Below are positions 14,491 to 23,835 of a stretch of 37,956 nucleotides of DNA, one piece after another. This DNA comes from Clostridia bacterium (GTDB lineage: Bacteria > Bacillota > Clostridia > Christensenellales > Borkfalkiaceae): contig JAFURP010000003.1 in assembly GCA_017471785.1 (NCBI GenBank), forward strand, positions 1-37,956, written 5' to 3'. Within the stretch, counting starts at the first letter, position 1, and the number at the start of each line of letters is the position of its first letter. The notes below the pieces were generated by a model that worked only from the letters and a program-made list of their open reading frames with translations, was not told the DNA's origin and ran no database searches. A program made the position numbers and the translations under genes.

Positions 14491-17400
14491 ATGTACGAAT
14501 TAAACGATTTCAATTCCATTCAGATCAGCATTGCGTCTCCCGAAAAAGTTAGAGAATGGTCGTACGGCGAGGTAACGAAGCCCGAGACCATCAACTACCG
14601 CACCCAAAAGCCCGAAAAGGACGGTCTTTTCTGCGAAAAGATCTTCGGGCCGATGAAGGATTGGGAGTGCCATTGCGGTAAATATAAGAGAGTAAAATAC
14701 AAAGGGCACGTTTGCGAAAAGTGCGGCGTGGAAATTACGCGCTCGAAGGTCCGTCGTGAAAGAATGGGACATATCGAGCTTGCCGCGCCCGTTTCCCACA
14801 TTTGGTATTTCAAGGGCGTTCCCTCCAAGATCGGCTTGCTTCTCAATATGGGACCCAAGCAGCTTGAGCAGGTCATCTATTTCGCTTCCTACGTCGTTAT
14901 CAATCCCGGTAGCGTAGAGGAGCTGGAATATAAGCAGGTCATCACCGATAAACAGCTGCGCGAGATCGAAGAAAGATACGGCGATAGCTCGGTCACGGGC
15001 TTGAAGGTCGGTATGGGCGCGGAGTCCATTCGCGAGCTTTTGATGGCGGTGGACCTCGACAAGGAAAGCGAGGAATGTAAAAAGGTGCTCGACGAGGGCG
15101 CGAACAATCAAAAGGGACCCGGCTCCAAAGCGATCAAGGCGATCAAGCGCCTGGAGGTCATCGAGTCGTTCAGGAAGAGCGGCAACCGCCCCGAATGGAT
15201 GATCTTGACGGTGCTTCCCGTCATTCCCCCCGATATTCGTCCTATGGTACAATTGGACGGCGGTAGATTCGCTACCTCCGACTTGAACGATCTGTACCGT
15301 CGCGTGATCAACCGCAACAACCGTTTGAAGAAGATGATGGAGATCGGTGCGCCCGATATGATCATCAAGAACGAAAAGCGTATGCTGCAAGAGGCGGTGG
15401 ACGCGCTCATTGATAACGGTAGGAGAGGTAAGGCGTTGTCCGGTCCCTCCAACCGCGATTTGAAATCCCTTTCCGCAATGCTTCGCGGTAAGCAAGGTCG
15501 TTTCCGTCAAAACCTTTTGGGTAAGCGCGTAGACTATTCCGGTCGTTCGGTTATCGTCGTAGGACCCGAATTGAAGATCTATCAATGCGGTTTGCCCAAG
15601 GAAATGGCGATCGAGCTTTTCAAGCCGTTCATTATGAAGCGGCTGGTGGAGAGCGGTCAATGCCACAACATCAAGACGGCGAAGCGCGCCGTGGAAAAGG
15701 CGAAGGATATGGTTTGGAACGTCTTGGAGGACGTTATCAAGGACCACCCCGTGCTTTTGAACCGTGCGCCTACGCTGCATAGATTGTCTATCCAAGCGTT
15801 CGAGCCGGTGCTGATCGAGGGTCGTGCGATCAAGATCTCGCCCCTCGTTTGCGGACCGTTCAACGCCGACTTCGACGGCGACCAAATGGCCGTGCATCTT
15901 CCCTTGAGCGTGGAGGCGCAGGCGGAAGCTCGTTTCCTGATGTTGTCCGCAAACAACATTTTGAAGCTTGCCGACGGTAAGTCGGTCATGTCGCCTACGC
16001 AAGATATGATCATCGGCGCGTACTGCTTGACCATCAAGCGTCGCGAAGAGGGTAAAAAGTACGACGAACAGGGTCGTCCCGACGAGAACGGCGAAGTGTA
16101 TATCGCGCCCATCTACTCGTCCGAGAACGAGGCGATCTTGGCGTATCAAAACAAGGTCGCGCACGAGCAGGACGAAATGTATCTCAAGCGCGTCGTAGAG
16201 CTGCCCGAGGGCAAGTTCGACGACCTGCCCCTGCCGTACAGATGCCCGATCGAAAACAAAGAGGGCGAAACGCCTATCCGCAGCGCGGAGGTCTACCGCG
16301 ACGAAAAGACGGGTAAGCTTATGGTTGCCGGCGTGATCAAGACGACCATCGGTCGTTTGATCTACAACGAGGGGCTTCCTCAAGATCTCGGCTTCGTAAA
16401 GCGCAACACGCCCGAGGCGTATTTGCGTTTGGAGCTCGACACCGAGTTTATCGGCAGCGCGAGAGCGATCGGCAAGAAGCACCTTTCGCGTATCGTAGAG
16501 GCCGCGTTCAGAACGGGCAAAGCGCCCAAGGCTTCCTACGTGCTTGACGCAATGAAGGAAAGAGGTTATAAATATTCCACGCTCGCCGCGCTTACGACCT
16601 CCGTATTCGATATGAAGATCCCCGAAGAAAAGGAGGAGATCATCGAGAACGCGGAAAAGGAAGTGGCGAAGATCTCCAAGAAATTCGCGCGCGGTTTGCT
16701 CAACGAGGAAGAACGTTACGGCGCGGTCATCGCGCAATGGGACGCGGCGACCGACAAGGTTGCGAGCCTTTTGAAAAAGCAGGGCGAAGAGGACAAATTC
16801 AACCCTATTTGGATGATGGCGGACTCGGGTGCCCGTGGTTCCATCGACCAAATCAAACAGCTTGCGGGTATGCGTGGTCTAATGGTTAACCCTCAAGGTA
16901 AGAAGATCGAGGTTCCCGTTAAATCGTGCTTCAGAAACGGTCTTTCCGTTCTCGAATACTTCATTTCTTCGCACGGCGGCCGTAAAGGCTTGACGGATAC
17001 CGCGCTTAAAACGGCGGACTCGGGTTACTTGACCCGTCGTTTGGTGGACGTATCGCACGAGATCATCGTTCGCGAGGACGATTGCTGCGTGGGTAGAAAG
17101 CCGCAGGGTATGAAAGTGCGCGCGATCTACGACGCCGTGGGCAAGGAGATCGAGGGCTTGAAATCGCGTATCCTCGGTAGATTTGCGGCGGAGGATATCG
17201 TCAATCCCGAAACGGGCGAGATCCTCGTTTCCATGAACGAGTTTATCGACGAAAAGGAAGCGAGCAGGATCTGCGACGCGGGCTTGACGGAGGTTTCCAT
17301 TCGCAGCATCTTCGGCTGTAATTCGCGTTTCGGCGTTTGCGCGAAGTGCTACGGTAAGAATATGGCTACGACGCTCCCCGTACAGGTGGGCGAAGCGGTC

Positions 17401-18270
17401 GGTACGATCGCGGCGCAATCTATCGGCGAGCCCGGTACGCAGCTTACGATGCGTACCTTCCACACGGGCGGTATCGCGGCGACGGGCGACATCACGCAAG
17501 GTTTGCCCCGCGTCGAGGAATTGTTCGAGGTGAGAAAGCCCAAGGGCTGCGCGACCATTTGCGAAGTGGAGGGCGTGGTTTCCATCGACGATTCCGACGG
17601 CTCCAAGCTCATCAAGATCTGCGACGAGGCGACGGGCGACGTCAAGAAAGAATACAGCCTGCCGTTCAACGCGGAGATCAAGGTGAAAGAGGGCGAAAAG
17701 GTTACTCCCGGGGTGCTTTTGAACGCCGGTAGCGTATATCCTCAGGATATCTTGCGCGTACAGGGCGTCAAGGGCGTACAGGATTATATCCTCGAGCAGG
17801 TACAATCGGTATACCGTTCGCAGGGCGTTGAGATCAACGACAAGCACGTGGAGATCATCGTTCGCCAAATGCTCAAAAAGGTCCGCGTGGAGAACGCAGG
17901 CGACACCAACCTGCTTCCCGGGGAGCTCGTGGATATGGTCACCTTCCAAGACGAAAGCGCGAAAGCGATGGCAAACGGCGGCAGACCCGCCCTTGCAAAG
18001 CGCGTGCTTCTCGGTATCACCAAGGCGGCGCTTGCTACGGACAGCTTCCTTTCGGCGGCGTCCTTCCAAGAAACGTCCAGAGTGCTTACCGAAGCGGCGA
18101 TCCGCACCAAGCGCGATTATCTCGTCGGCTTGAAGGAGAACGTCATTATCGGTAAACTGATCCCTGCCGGTACGGGTACGAAAGCGTATAAGAGCGTTAC
18201 CCCCCGTTATATCGGCAACTACGCGATGAACGTAGAGGAAAAGGAAACGACGGAAGAGACTCAAGCGTAA
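14491..18270 (+). CDS. rpoC: RNA polymerase beta' subunit
   Basis: Carries the active-site Mg-binding motif NADFDGDQ, with Asp460, Asp462 and Asp464. The N-terminal zinc ribbon uses C60, C62, C75 and C78; a second Cys cluster (DDCC, then [11 protein letters not shown]) lies near residues 870-955. The bridge-helix and trigger-loop region follows ([28 protein letters not shown]). The 1259-aa length fits Bacillota, with no large insertion. GGAGAGG lies 6 bases before the ATG. It is cotranscribed with rpoB and followed by a strong terminator. Confidence 0.99.
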   Translation: MYELNDFNSIQISIASPEKVREWSYGEVTKPETINYRTQKPEKDGLFCEKIFGPMKDWECHCGKYKRVKYKGHVCEKCGVEITRSKVRRERMGHIELAAPVSHIWYFKGVPSKIGLLLNMGPKQLEQVIYFASYVVINPGSVEELEYKQVITDKQLREIEERYGDSSVTGLKVGMGAESIRELLMAVDLDKESEECKKVLDEGANNQKGPGSKAIKAIKRLEVIESFRKSGNRPEWMILTVLPVIPPDIRPMVQLDGGRFATSDLNDLYRRVINRNNRLKKMMEIGAPDMIIKNEKRMLQEAVDALIDNGRRGKALSGPSNRDLKSLSAMLRGKQGRFRQNLLGKRVDYSGRSVIVVGPELKIYQCGLPKEMAIELFKPFIMKRLVESGQCHNIKTAKRAVEKAKDMVWNVLEDVIKDHPVLLNRAPTLHRLSIQAFEPVLIEGRAIKISPLVCGPFNADFDGDQMAVHLPLSVEAQAEARFLMLSANNILKLADGKSVMSPTQDMIIGAYCLTIKRREEGKKYDEQGRPDENGEVYIAPIYSSENEAILAYQNKVAHEQDEMYLKRVVELPEGKFDDLPLPYRCPIENKEGETPIRSAEVYRDEKTGKLMVAGVIKTTIGRLIYNEGLPQDLGFVKRNTPEAYLRLELDTEFIGSARAIGKKHLSRIVEAAFRTGKAPKASYVLDAMKERGYKYSTLAALTTSVFDMKIPEEKEEIIENAEKEVAKISKKFARGLLNEEERYGAVIAQWDAATDKVASLLKKQGEEDKFNPIWMMADSGARGSIDQIKQLAGMRGLMVNPQGKKIEVPVKSCFRNGLSVLEYFISSHGGRKGLTDTALKTADSGYLTRRLVDVSHEIIVREDDCCVGRKPQGMKVRAIYDAVGKEIEGLKSRILGRFAAEDIVNPETGEILVSMNEFIDEKEASRICDAGLTEVSIRSIFGCNSRFGVCAKCYGKNMATTLPVQVGEAVGTIAAQSIGEPGTQLTMRTFHTGGIAATGDITQGLPRVEELFEVRKPKGCATICEVEGVVSIDDSDGSKLIKICDEATGDVKKEYSLPFNAEIKVKEGEKVTPGVLLNAGSVYPQDILRVQGVKGVQDYILEQVQSVYRSQGVEINDKHVEIIVRQMLKKVRVENAGDTNLLPGELVDMVTFQDESAKAMANGGRPALAKRVLLGITKAALATDSFLSAASFQETSRVLTEAAIRTKRDYLVGLKENVIIGKLIPAGTGTKAYKSVTPRYIGNYAMNVEEKETTEETQA

Positions 18271-18282
18271 AAAAGCGTAAAT

Positions 18283-18318
18283 AAAAAAGCAACCGTTTTT
18301 ACACGGTTGCTTTTTTTT
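18283..18318. terminator. Bidirectional terminator between rpoC and the Rrf2 gene
   Basis: GCAACCGT and ACGGTTGC pair perfectly around TTTTAC, with A6 before and T8 after, so it can end rpoC and the convergent Rrf2-family gene. Confidence 0.92.
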
Positions 18319-18332
18319 CGTGCGTTTTGCCG

Positions 18333-18752
18333 CTAGATGGAATAGTCGTCGCCGCGACGGATTAGATCGGCGAGCGTTACTCCGTCCAAATATCCGTTGA
18401 TCGCTTCGTTTAAGCCTTTCCATACGGGCAGGGTCTTACACTCCGCTCGCTTTTTACACGGCTCCGCGTTTTCCTTTAAGCACGCCACGGGGGAAAGCGA
18501 CCCCTCCGTTAAGCGTAAAATGCTCCCGATCGTATACTTCTCGGGCGCTTTCGTCAGCTTGTAGCCGCCGCCCTTGCCGCGTAAGCCCAGCAAAAGCCCG
18601 CCGCGCGTTAGGATCACGAGGATACTCTCCAAATATTTCTCCGAGATCTCCTGCCGTTTGGCGATCCCGTCCAGCGGTATATATCCCTCGCCGCCGTTTT
18701 CCGCTATGTCGATCATTACGCGTAAAGCGTATCTCCCTCTCGTCGAAATCAT
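18333..18752 (-). CDS. Rrf2-family transcription regulator, IscR-like with three Cys
   Basis: A 139-aa winged-helix regulator (MISTRGRYALRVMIDIA start, LRGKGGGYKL wing). Three Cys at 91, 99 and 105 (spacing C-X7-C-X5-C) match, with a slightly longer first gap, the cluster-binding Cys of IscR (C-X5-C-X5-C), so a Fe-S cofactor is likely; CymR, the cysteine regulator of Bacillus, lacks them. GGAGG is 7 bases before the ATG. It is divergent from the cysteine/Fe-S operon that includes nifS and nifU, so control of that operon by Fe-S or cysteine status is a reasonable inference. Confidence 0.9.
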   Translation of the reverse strand: MISTRGRYALRVMIDIAENGGEGYIPLDGIAKRQEISEKYLESILVILTRGGLLLGLRGKGGGYKLTKAPEKYTIGSILRLTEGSLSPVACLKENAEPCKKRAECKTLPVWKGLNEAINGYLDGVTLADLIRRGDDYSI

Positions 18753-18773
18753 TTTTTTACCTCCGTCGCCTCT

Positions 18774-18802
18774 ATTATATCAAAAAAATTTGGAAAAATC
18801 AA
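18774..18802 (-). promoter_or_regulatory. Promoter of the Rrf2-family gene (TTGATT-N17-TATAAT)
   Basis: On the minus strand, -35 TTGATT (18802-18797) and -10 TATAAT (18779-18774) with a 17-bp spacer; expected start near 18767, giving a very short leader holding the GGAGG site. Confidence 0.7.
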
Positions 18803-18818
18803 GCAAAATACCCCTAAA

Positions 18819-18837
18819 ACCTATTGACAAAGTAGGT
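18819..18837 (+). promoter_or_regulatory. Candidate Rrf2 operator (ACCTA-N9-TAGGT)
   Basis: An inverted repeat covering the -35 of the cysteine operon promoter: ACCTATTGACAAAGTAGGT. A further GGTAGGT half-site-like string occurs at 18872-18878. Position over the -35 fits repression. Assignment to the adjacent Rrf2 protein is inference. Confidence 0.55.
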
Positions 18838-18852
18838 AAAAAGTGTTATAAT
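18824..18852 (+). promoter_or_regulatory. Promoter of the leader peptide/metY operon (TTGACA-N17-TATAAT)
   Basis: Perfect consensus hexamers at 18824-18829 and 18847-18852 with a 17-bp spacer; expected start near 18859. Confidence 0.87.
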
Positions 18853-18885
18853 GTTTTTAACATAGTAAAAAGGTAGGTTGAAATT

Positions 18886-18960
18886 ATGAAAAATTTCTTT
18901 GAGATACTCGTACGCCGTAATTTCCGATTCGGGCGAATGTGTAGAAGTTGCGAGAGATAA
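18886..18960 (+). CDS. Putative 24-aa Cys-containing leader peptide
   Basis: An ATG about 27 bases after the predicted transcription start, with AGGTAGG 8 bases upstream, opens a 24-codon frame ending in TAA. The peptide begins MKNFFEILV and continues RRNFRFGRMCRSCER. An RR pair followed by a GRM-type segment and Cys near the C terminus resembles the putative leader peptides described ahead of sulfur-assimilation genes in Actinobacteria (pattern RRHVDL-x-R-x-SA-x-C). The two Cys codons near the end suit attenuation by charged tRNA-Cys. No clear terminator follows in the 46 bases before metY, so the mechanism is open. Confidence 0.6.
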   Translation: MKNFFEILVRRNFRFGRMCRSCER

Positions 18961-19006
18961 AAAACATTTTTAGACGAAAAGAATATAATAAAAAGGAGAA
19001 AAAACA

Positions 19007-20296
19007 ATGTCTGAATATAAATTTGAAACCAAGCAGCTTCACGTAGGGCAGGAGACGCCCGATCCCGCGACGGACGCACGCGCGGTACCCATCTATGCAA
19101 CCACCTCGTACGTATTTAGAAACAGCGAACACGCGGCGGCGCGTTTCGGGCTTGCCGACGCAGGCAATATTTACGGTAGACTGACCAACTCCACGCAGGA
19201 CGTTTTCGAAAAGCGTATCGCGGCTTTGGAGGGCGGCGTGGCGGCTTTGGCGCTCGCTTCGGGCGCGGCGGCGATCACCTATACCTTGCAAGCGCTCGCG
19301 CAAAACGGCGGGCATATCGTCGCGCAAAAGACCATTTACGGGGGTAGTTACAACCTGCTCGCGCATACCCTTCCCAATTTCGGTATCACGGCAAGCTTCG
19401 TGAATATCCACGATCTTGCGGAGGTGGAGAAAGCCGTTCAGCCGAACACGCGCGCGATCTATATAGAAACGCTCGGCAATCCCAACAGCGATATCCCCGA
19501 TATCGACGCGGTGGCGGCGCTTGCCCATAAGCACGGGCTGCCGCTCGTGGTGGATAACACGTTCGGCACGCCCTATCTTCTTCGACCCATCGAACACGGC
19601 GCGGATATCGTCGTACATTCCGCGACCAAATTTATCGGCGGACACGGCACCACGCTCGGCGGCGTGATCGTGGATTCGGGGAATTTCGATTGGGAAAGCG
19701 CGGGGGCGTATCCGCAAATTTCTGCGCCCAACCCCAGCTATCACGGCGTTTCGTTTACCAAGGCGGTGGGCAAAGCGGCGTTCGTTACCTACATTCGCGC
19801 GATCCTGCTGCGCGACACGGGCGCGACGCTTTCCCCGTTTGCGGCGTTTTTGTTGTTGCAGGGCACGGAAACCCTTTCCCTGCGCCTCGAACGGCACGCG
19901 GAGAATACGAAAAAGGTGGTGGAGTATCTTGCCAAGCATCCGCTCGTGGAAAAGGTCAATCATCCCTCCTTGTCCGAGCATCCCGATAACGCCTTGTATA
20001 ATAAATATTTCCCGAACGGCGGCGCTTCGATCTTTACTTTTGAGATCAAGGGCGGTCAAAAGGAAGCGCATAAATTTATCGACAGCTTGCAGATCTTCTC
20101 GTTGCTTGCGAACGTTGCGGACGTAAAGAGCCTCGTCATCCACCCTGCGACGACCACGCACAGCCAGCTTTCCGCGGAAGAGCTTGCCGAGCAAGACATT
20201 AAGCCGAATACGATACGTCTTTCGATCGGCACGGAGCATATCGACGATATTATCGCCGATTTGGAACGGGGCTTTAACGCCGTAAAGGAGAATTGA
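19007..20296 (+). CDS. metY: O-acetylhomoserine sulfhydrylase (PLP enzyme)
   Basis: Converts O-acetylhomoserine and sulfide to homocysteine. It belongs to the Cys/Met-metabolism PLP family: Lys208 in [11 protein letters not shown] is the expected PLP lysine, [10 protein letters not shown] (181-190) holds the cofactor Asp, and [10 protein letters not shown] (54-63) is the usual family N-terminal signature. The 429-aa length with the extra segment after the PLP lysine (NFDW...AYPQI) favours the sulfhydrylase over the ~390-aa cystathionine enzymes. AAGGAG is 8 bases upstream. It overlaps the cysK ribosome site and is the first large gene of the sulfur operon. Confidence 0.93.
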   Translation: MSEYKFETKQLHVGQETPDPATDARAVPIYATTSYVFRNSEHAAARFGLADAGNIYGRLTNSTQDVFEKRIAALEGGVAALALASGAAAITYTLQALAQNGGHIVAQKTIYGGSYNLLAHTLPNFGITASFVNIHDLAEVEKAVQPNTRAIYIETLGNPNSDIPDIDAVAALAHKHGLPLVVDNTFGTPYLLRPIEHGADIVVHSATKFIGGHGTTLGGVIVDSGNFDWESAGAYPQISAPNPSYHGVSFTKAVGKAAFVTYIRAILLRDTGATLSPFAAFLLLQGTETLSLRLERHAENTKKVVEYLAKHPLVEKVNHPSLSEHPDNALYNKYFPNGGASIFTFEIKGGQKEAHKFIDSLQIFSLLANVADVKSLVIHPATTTHSQLSAEELAEQDIKPNTIRLSIGTEHIDDIIADLERGFNAVKEN

Positions 20297-20298
20297 AT

Positions 20299-21231
20299 AT
20301 GGCAAAAATTTATCGATCGGCGGACGAATTGATCGGAAAAACGCCCCTTCTCGAACTCACGCGTATAGAAGAAAAATACCAATTACGGGCAAAAATTCTT
20401 GCAAAGCTCGAATATTTTAACCCTGCCGGCTCGGTCAAGGACAGGATCGCCAAGGCAATGCTCGACGACGCGGAGGAGCGCGGAAAGCTTTGCCCTGCCT
20501 CGGTCATCATCGAGCCGACCTCGGGGAATACGGGTATCGGGCTTGCCTCCGTCGCTACGGCGAGGGGGTATCGCGTGATCCTCGTTATGCCCGAAACGAT
20601 GTCCGTCGAACGCAGGCAGCTGATGAAAGCGTACGGCGCGGAGCTCGTGTTGACGGAGGGCGCAAAGGGTATGAAGGGCGCGATCGCCAAGGCTAAGGAG
20701 CTTGCGGAGGAGATTCCGCACGGCTTTATCCCCAGCCAATTCACCAACCCTGCGAACCCCAAGGCGCATAGGGAAACGACGGGGCCCGAGATATACGAGG
20801 ATACGGACGGTAGCGTGGATATCTTCGTCGCCGGCGTCGGTACGGGCGGTACGGTCACGGGCGTAGGCGGTTATTTGAAGTCTAAAAACCCGAACGTGAA
20901 AGTGGTCGCGGTAGAGCCTGCGACATCCGCGGTGCTGTCCACGGGCGTCGCCGGCGCGCATAAGATCCAAGGTATCGGCGCGGGCTTCGTGCCCGAGGTG
21001 CTGAACACGAATATCTACGACGAGATCGTCACCGTGACCAACGAGGACGCTTTTGCGAGCGGGAGGCTCGTCGGGAAAACGGAGGGTATCCTCGTGGGGA
21101 TATCTTCGGGCGCGGCGCTTTGGGCGGCGATCGAGCTTGCCAAGCGCCCCGAAAACGCAGGCAAGAATATCGTCGTCTTGTTCCCCGACACGGGGGACAG
21201 GTATTTGTCCACGCCGCTGTTTGCGGAGTAA
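20299..21231 (+). CDS. cysK: Cysteine synthase A (O-acetylserine sulfhydrylase)
   Basis: Makes cysteine from O-acetylserine and sulfide. PLP lysine is K47 in NPAGSVKDR; the Ser/Thr phosphate and substrate loop PTSGNTG is at 73-79; [16 protein letters not shown] binds the PLP phosphate; the C-terminal [12 protein letters not shown] is conserved. The ATG is 2 bases after the metY stop with AAAGGAG inside the metY end, so coupling is likely; an in-frame TTG two codons upstream is less likely. Length 310 aa is typical. No cysE is found in this window. Confidence 0.96.
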   Translation: MAKIYRSADELIGKTPLLELTRIEEKYQLRAKILAKLEYFNPAGSVKDRIAKAMLDDAEERGKLCPASVIIEPTSGNTGIGLASVATARGYRVILVMPETMSVERRQLMKAYGAELVLTEGAKGMKGAIAKAKELAEEIPHGFIPSQFTNPANPKAHRETTGPEIYEDTDGSVDIFVAGVGTGGTVTGVGGYLKSKNPNVKVVAVEPATSAVLSTGVAGAHKIQGIGAGFVPEVLNTNIYDEIVTVTNEDAFASGRLVGKTEGILVGISSGAALWAAIELAKRPENAGKNIVVLFPDTGDRYLSTPLFAE

Positions 21232-21245
21232 AGATAGATCGAGTA

Positions 21246-21273
21246 TCGGCACCTGTCGCAAAGCAGGTGCCGA
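21246..21273 (+). other. Strong hairpin between cysK and the pyridoxal kinase gene
   Basis: TCGGCACCTG and CAGGTGCCGA pair perfectly (10 bp) around TCGCAAAG, with a further GATCG/CGATC pairing outside. No U tract follows, so it is more likely an RNA stabiliser or processing site than a terminator. Confidence 0.6.
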
Positions 21274-21299
21274 CGATCGTAAATACAGGAGAAAAAAAT

Positions 21300-22127
21300 A
21301 TGGAATATAAAAGGATTTTAACGATACAGGATATTTCGTGCGTGGGACAATGCTCGTTGACCGTTGCGTTGCCGATATTGTCCGCGTGCGGACACGAAAC
21401 GTGCGTGTTGCCGTCCGCCGTCTTGTCTACGCATACCGCCGGCTTCAGCGGGTTCACGTTTAGAGATCTTACGGACGATATGCCCTCGATACAAGCGCAT
21501 TGGAGCAAGGAGGGTATCCAATTCGACGGTATCTATACGGGGTATCTCGGGAGTGCGAAGCAAGTGGGATACGTCAAGGATATTTTGGATACGATGGGAA
21601 CGGCGGACGCCGTAAAGATCGTTGACCCTGCTTTTGCGGACAACGGTAAGCTGTATCCTATCTTCGACGGCGCTTACGTGGAGGCGATGAAAACGCTGTG
21701 CCCCTCCGCCGATATATTGCTTCCGAATATCACCGAGGCGTGTTTTCTTACGGGTGTGGAATATAAAGAAGCGTATGACGAAAACTATATAAGGAAGTTG
21801 CTTACCGCCCTGCACAAAGCAGGTTGCTCGACCGTCGTTTTGACGGGGGTGGGCTATACGCCCGAGAAAACGGGGGTGGTCGTTTACGAAAACGGGGATA
21901 TCCGTTATTACGAGCATAAGCGTATCGCAAAGGGGTGTCACGGCACGGGCGACGTGTACGCTTCGGCGTTTACGGGCGCGCTGTTGAAAGGTAAAACCGT
22001 TTTCGAAGCGGCGAAGCTCGCCGCCGATTACACCGTGCTTTGTATCGAAAATACGCAAGACGACCCCGATCATTGGTACGGGGTGAAATTCGAACCCGTT
22101 TTGTCGAAATTGATAAATAATATTTGA
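21300..22127 (+). CDS. Pyridoxal/pyridoxamine kinase (PLP salvage)
   Basis: A 275-aa ribokinase-like enzyme that phosphorylates B6 vitamers. The opening RILTIQDISCVGQCSL and the VLPSAVLSTHTAGF segment are typical of PdxK/PdxY proteins, YTGYLGS forms part of the active site, LLPNITEACFLTG follows, and the anion hole/catalytic motif is KGCHGTGDVYAS with the base Asp. The reading frame extends upstream, but the ATG at 21300, 8 bases after AGGAG, matches the family start. It is encoded among three PLP enzymes (MetY, CysK, NifS), which suggests that cofactor supply is coordinated with them. Confidence 0.92.
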   Translation: MEYKRILTIQDISCVGQCSLTVALPILSACGHETCVLPSAVLSTHTAGFSGFTFRDLTDDMPSIQAHWSKEGIQFDGIYTGYLGSAKQVGYVKDILDTMGTADAVKIVDPAFADNGKLYPIFDGAYVEAMKTLCPSADILLPNITEACFLTGVEYKEAYDENYIRKLLTALHKAGCSTVVLTGVGYTPEKTGVVVYENGDIRYYEHKRIAKGCHGTGDVYASAFTGALLKGKTVFEAAKLAADYTVLCIENTQDDPDHWYGVKFEPVLSKLINNI

Positions 22128-22143
22128 AGGCTTTGGAGAAACG

Positions 22144-23337
22144 ATGAAAGAGATCTATTTGGATAACGCCGCGACGACGAGAACGAGCGCAGCGGCTATA
22201 AAAGCAGCGTTGCCGTATATGGATAGCCTATACGGCAATCCGTCCAGCCTACATTCCGCAGGGCAAAGGGCGGCGGAAGCGCTTGCGGAGGCGAGAGGCA
22301 GGATCGCAGGTAGACTGGGCTGTGAAGCGAGGGAGATATTCTTCACTTCGGGCGGCAGCGAGGCGGACAATCAAGCTATTCTTTCGGCGGCGGCAATGGG
22401 CGCGAGAAAGGGTAAAAGGCATATCGTTTCCACGGCGTTCGAGCATCACGCCGTTTTGCATACGCTGGAAAAGCTGCGAAAAGACGGTTTCGATATCACC
22501 CTTTTGCCCGTGTCCGAAAGGGGGCTCGTCACCGCCAAGCAGGTGGAAGATGCGATACGCTCCGATACCTGCTTGGTCAGCGTTATGTACGCCAACAACG
22601 AGATCGGCACGGTGCAGCCGATCGCGGAGATCGGCGGGGTATGCCGCGATAAGGGCGTGATCTTTCATACGGACGGGGTACAAGCCGTCGGGCATTTGCC
22701 GATCGACGTGAAAAAGGAAAATATCGATATGCTCTCCCTCTCCGCGCATAAATTCCACGGACCTAAGGGCGTGGGCGCGTTGTACGTGCGTAAGGGCATA
22801 CCGCTGGCGACCCTGATCGAGGGCGGCGCGCAGGAGCGCGGTAAACGGGCGGGTACGGAAAACGTTCCCGCTATCGTGGGAATGGCGGCGGCGCTCGACG
22901 AGGCGTGCGAGAATATGCGAAGGGCGACGCCTAAGCTCATCAAGCTTCGCGACAGGCTGATCGACGGACTTTCGGCTATACCCCATTCCGTTTTGAACGG
23001 CGATAGGGACAAGCGGTTGCCCGCCAACGTAAGCTTTTGCTTCGAGGGGATAGAGGGCGAATCGCTTTTGCTGCTCCTCGACGACAAAGGGATATGCGCG
23101 TCGTCCGGCTCGGCTTGTACCTCCGGCTCGCTCGACCCCAGCCACGTGCTTCTCGCCATCGGTCGCGTGCACGATATCGCGCACGGCTCGCTTCGGTTGA
23201 CTCTTTCCGACGAAAACACGGAAGAGGAGATGGAATATACGATCGAAGCTGTGAAGGAGGTGGTGGCGTACCTGCGCGGTATGTCGCCCGTTTGGCGGGA
23301 TACGACGAGCGGCAAAAAAGAATTTATCATCAAGTGA
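22144..23337 (+). CDS. nifS: Cysteine desulfurase NifS/IscS type
   Basis: Removes sulfur from cysteine and passes it as persulfide to the NifU-type scaffold. It is a class V aminotransferase: IYLDNAATT at the start, PLP lysine K203 in SAHKFHGPKG, PLP-stacking His in FEHHAV, and catalytic Cys325 in SSGSACTSGS, the group I signature. Its 397 aa are close to the NifS norm, with a short Lys-rich C-terminal extension (TTSGKKEFIIK). It precedes nifU by 9 bases in the sulfur operon. Regulation by the divergent Rrf2 protein is inferred. Confidence 0.95.
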   Translation: MKEIYLDNAATTRTSAAAIKAALPYMDSLYGNPSSLHSAGQRAAEALAEARGRIAGRLGCEAREIFFTSGGSEADNQAILSAAAMGARKGKRHIVSTAFEHHAVLHTLEKLRKDGFDITLLPVSERGLVTAKQVEDAIRSDTCLVSVMYANNEIGTVQPIAEIGGVCRDKGVIFHTDGVQAVGHLPIDVKKENIDMLSLSAHKFHGPKGVGALYVRKGIPLATLIEGGAQERGKRAGTENVPAIVGMAAALDEACENMRRATPKLIKLRDRLIDGLSAIPHSVLNGDRDKRLPANVSFCFEGIEGESLLLLLDDKGICASSGSACTSGSLDPSHVLLAIGRVHDIAHGSLRLTLSDENTEEEMEYTIEAVKEVVAYLRGMSPVWRDTTSGKKEFIIK

Positions 23338-23346
23338 GGAGAAAAA

Positions 23347-23778
23347 ATGGCTTTATACAGCGAAAAAGTGATGGAGCATTTCCGTAACCCCCGAAACGTG
23401 GGCGTCATAGAAAACGCGGACGGCGTGGGCGAGGTGGGCAACGCAAAGTGCGGCGATATTATGAAAATATATCTCAAGATCGAAAAGGATATTATCGCGG
23501 ACGTAAAGTTCGAAACGTTCGGCTGCGGCAGCGCGATCGCCTCCAGCTCTATGGCGACCGAGCTGATCAAGGGCAAGCCTCTTTCGGAGGCGTTGGCGCT
23601 TACCAACAAGGCGGTAGCCGAGGCGCTCGACGGGTTGCCCGCCCATAAGCTGCATTGCTCCGTTTTGGCGGAGGAGGCGATCAAAAGGGCGATCCAAGAT
23701 TATTACGAGAAAAACGGCATAGTATACGATAAAAAGCAGTTCCCCGATTGTGAAAATTGCGAGCATTGTTCGAAATGA
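23347..23778 (+). CDS. nifU: NifU/IscU-type Fe-S scaffold protein
   Basis: Assembles Fe-S clusters with NifS. The three scaffold Cys are present: C35 in AKCGD (with the conserved Asp37), C60 in FGCGSAIASSS, and C104 in LHCSVLA. Length 143 aa corresponds to the N-terminal NifU domain only. An additional C-terminal cluster, C135-X2-C138-X2-C141 (FPDCENCEHCSK), is not part of the core fold and could be an extra metal site. AGGAG is 8 bases upstream. It is the last gene before the metF promoter. Confidence 0.93.
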   Translation: MALYSEKVMEHFRNPRNVGVIENADGVGEVGNAKCGDIMKIYLKIEKDIIADVKFETFGCGSAIASSSMATELIKGKPLSEALALTNKAVAEALDGLPAHKLHCSVLAEEAIKRAIQDYYEKNGIVYDKKQFPDCENCEHCSK

Positions 23779-23807
23779 TTGATTTTTTATCCTATACATG
23801 CTATAAT
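23779..23807 (+). promoter_or_regulatory. metF promoter (TTGATT-N17-TATAAT)
   Basis: -35 at 23779-23784 starts on the base after the nifU stop codon; -10 TATAAT at 23802-23807; 17-bp spacer; expected start near 23814. No SAM riboswitch or T-box features are seen in the short leader. Confidence 0.78.
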
Positions 23808-23835
23808 AGGGAAAATATAAAAAAGGCATAAACCG

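Noticed and set aside
13905..14519. Serine-rich 204-residue minus-strand frame
   Set aside because: It is the reverse reading of GAC/GAG-rich codons of the acidic RpoB tail.
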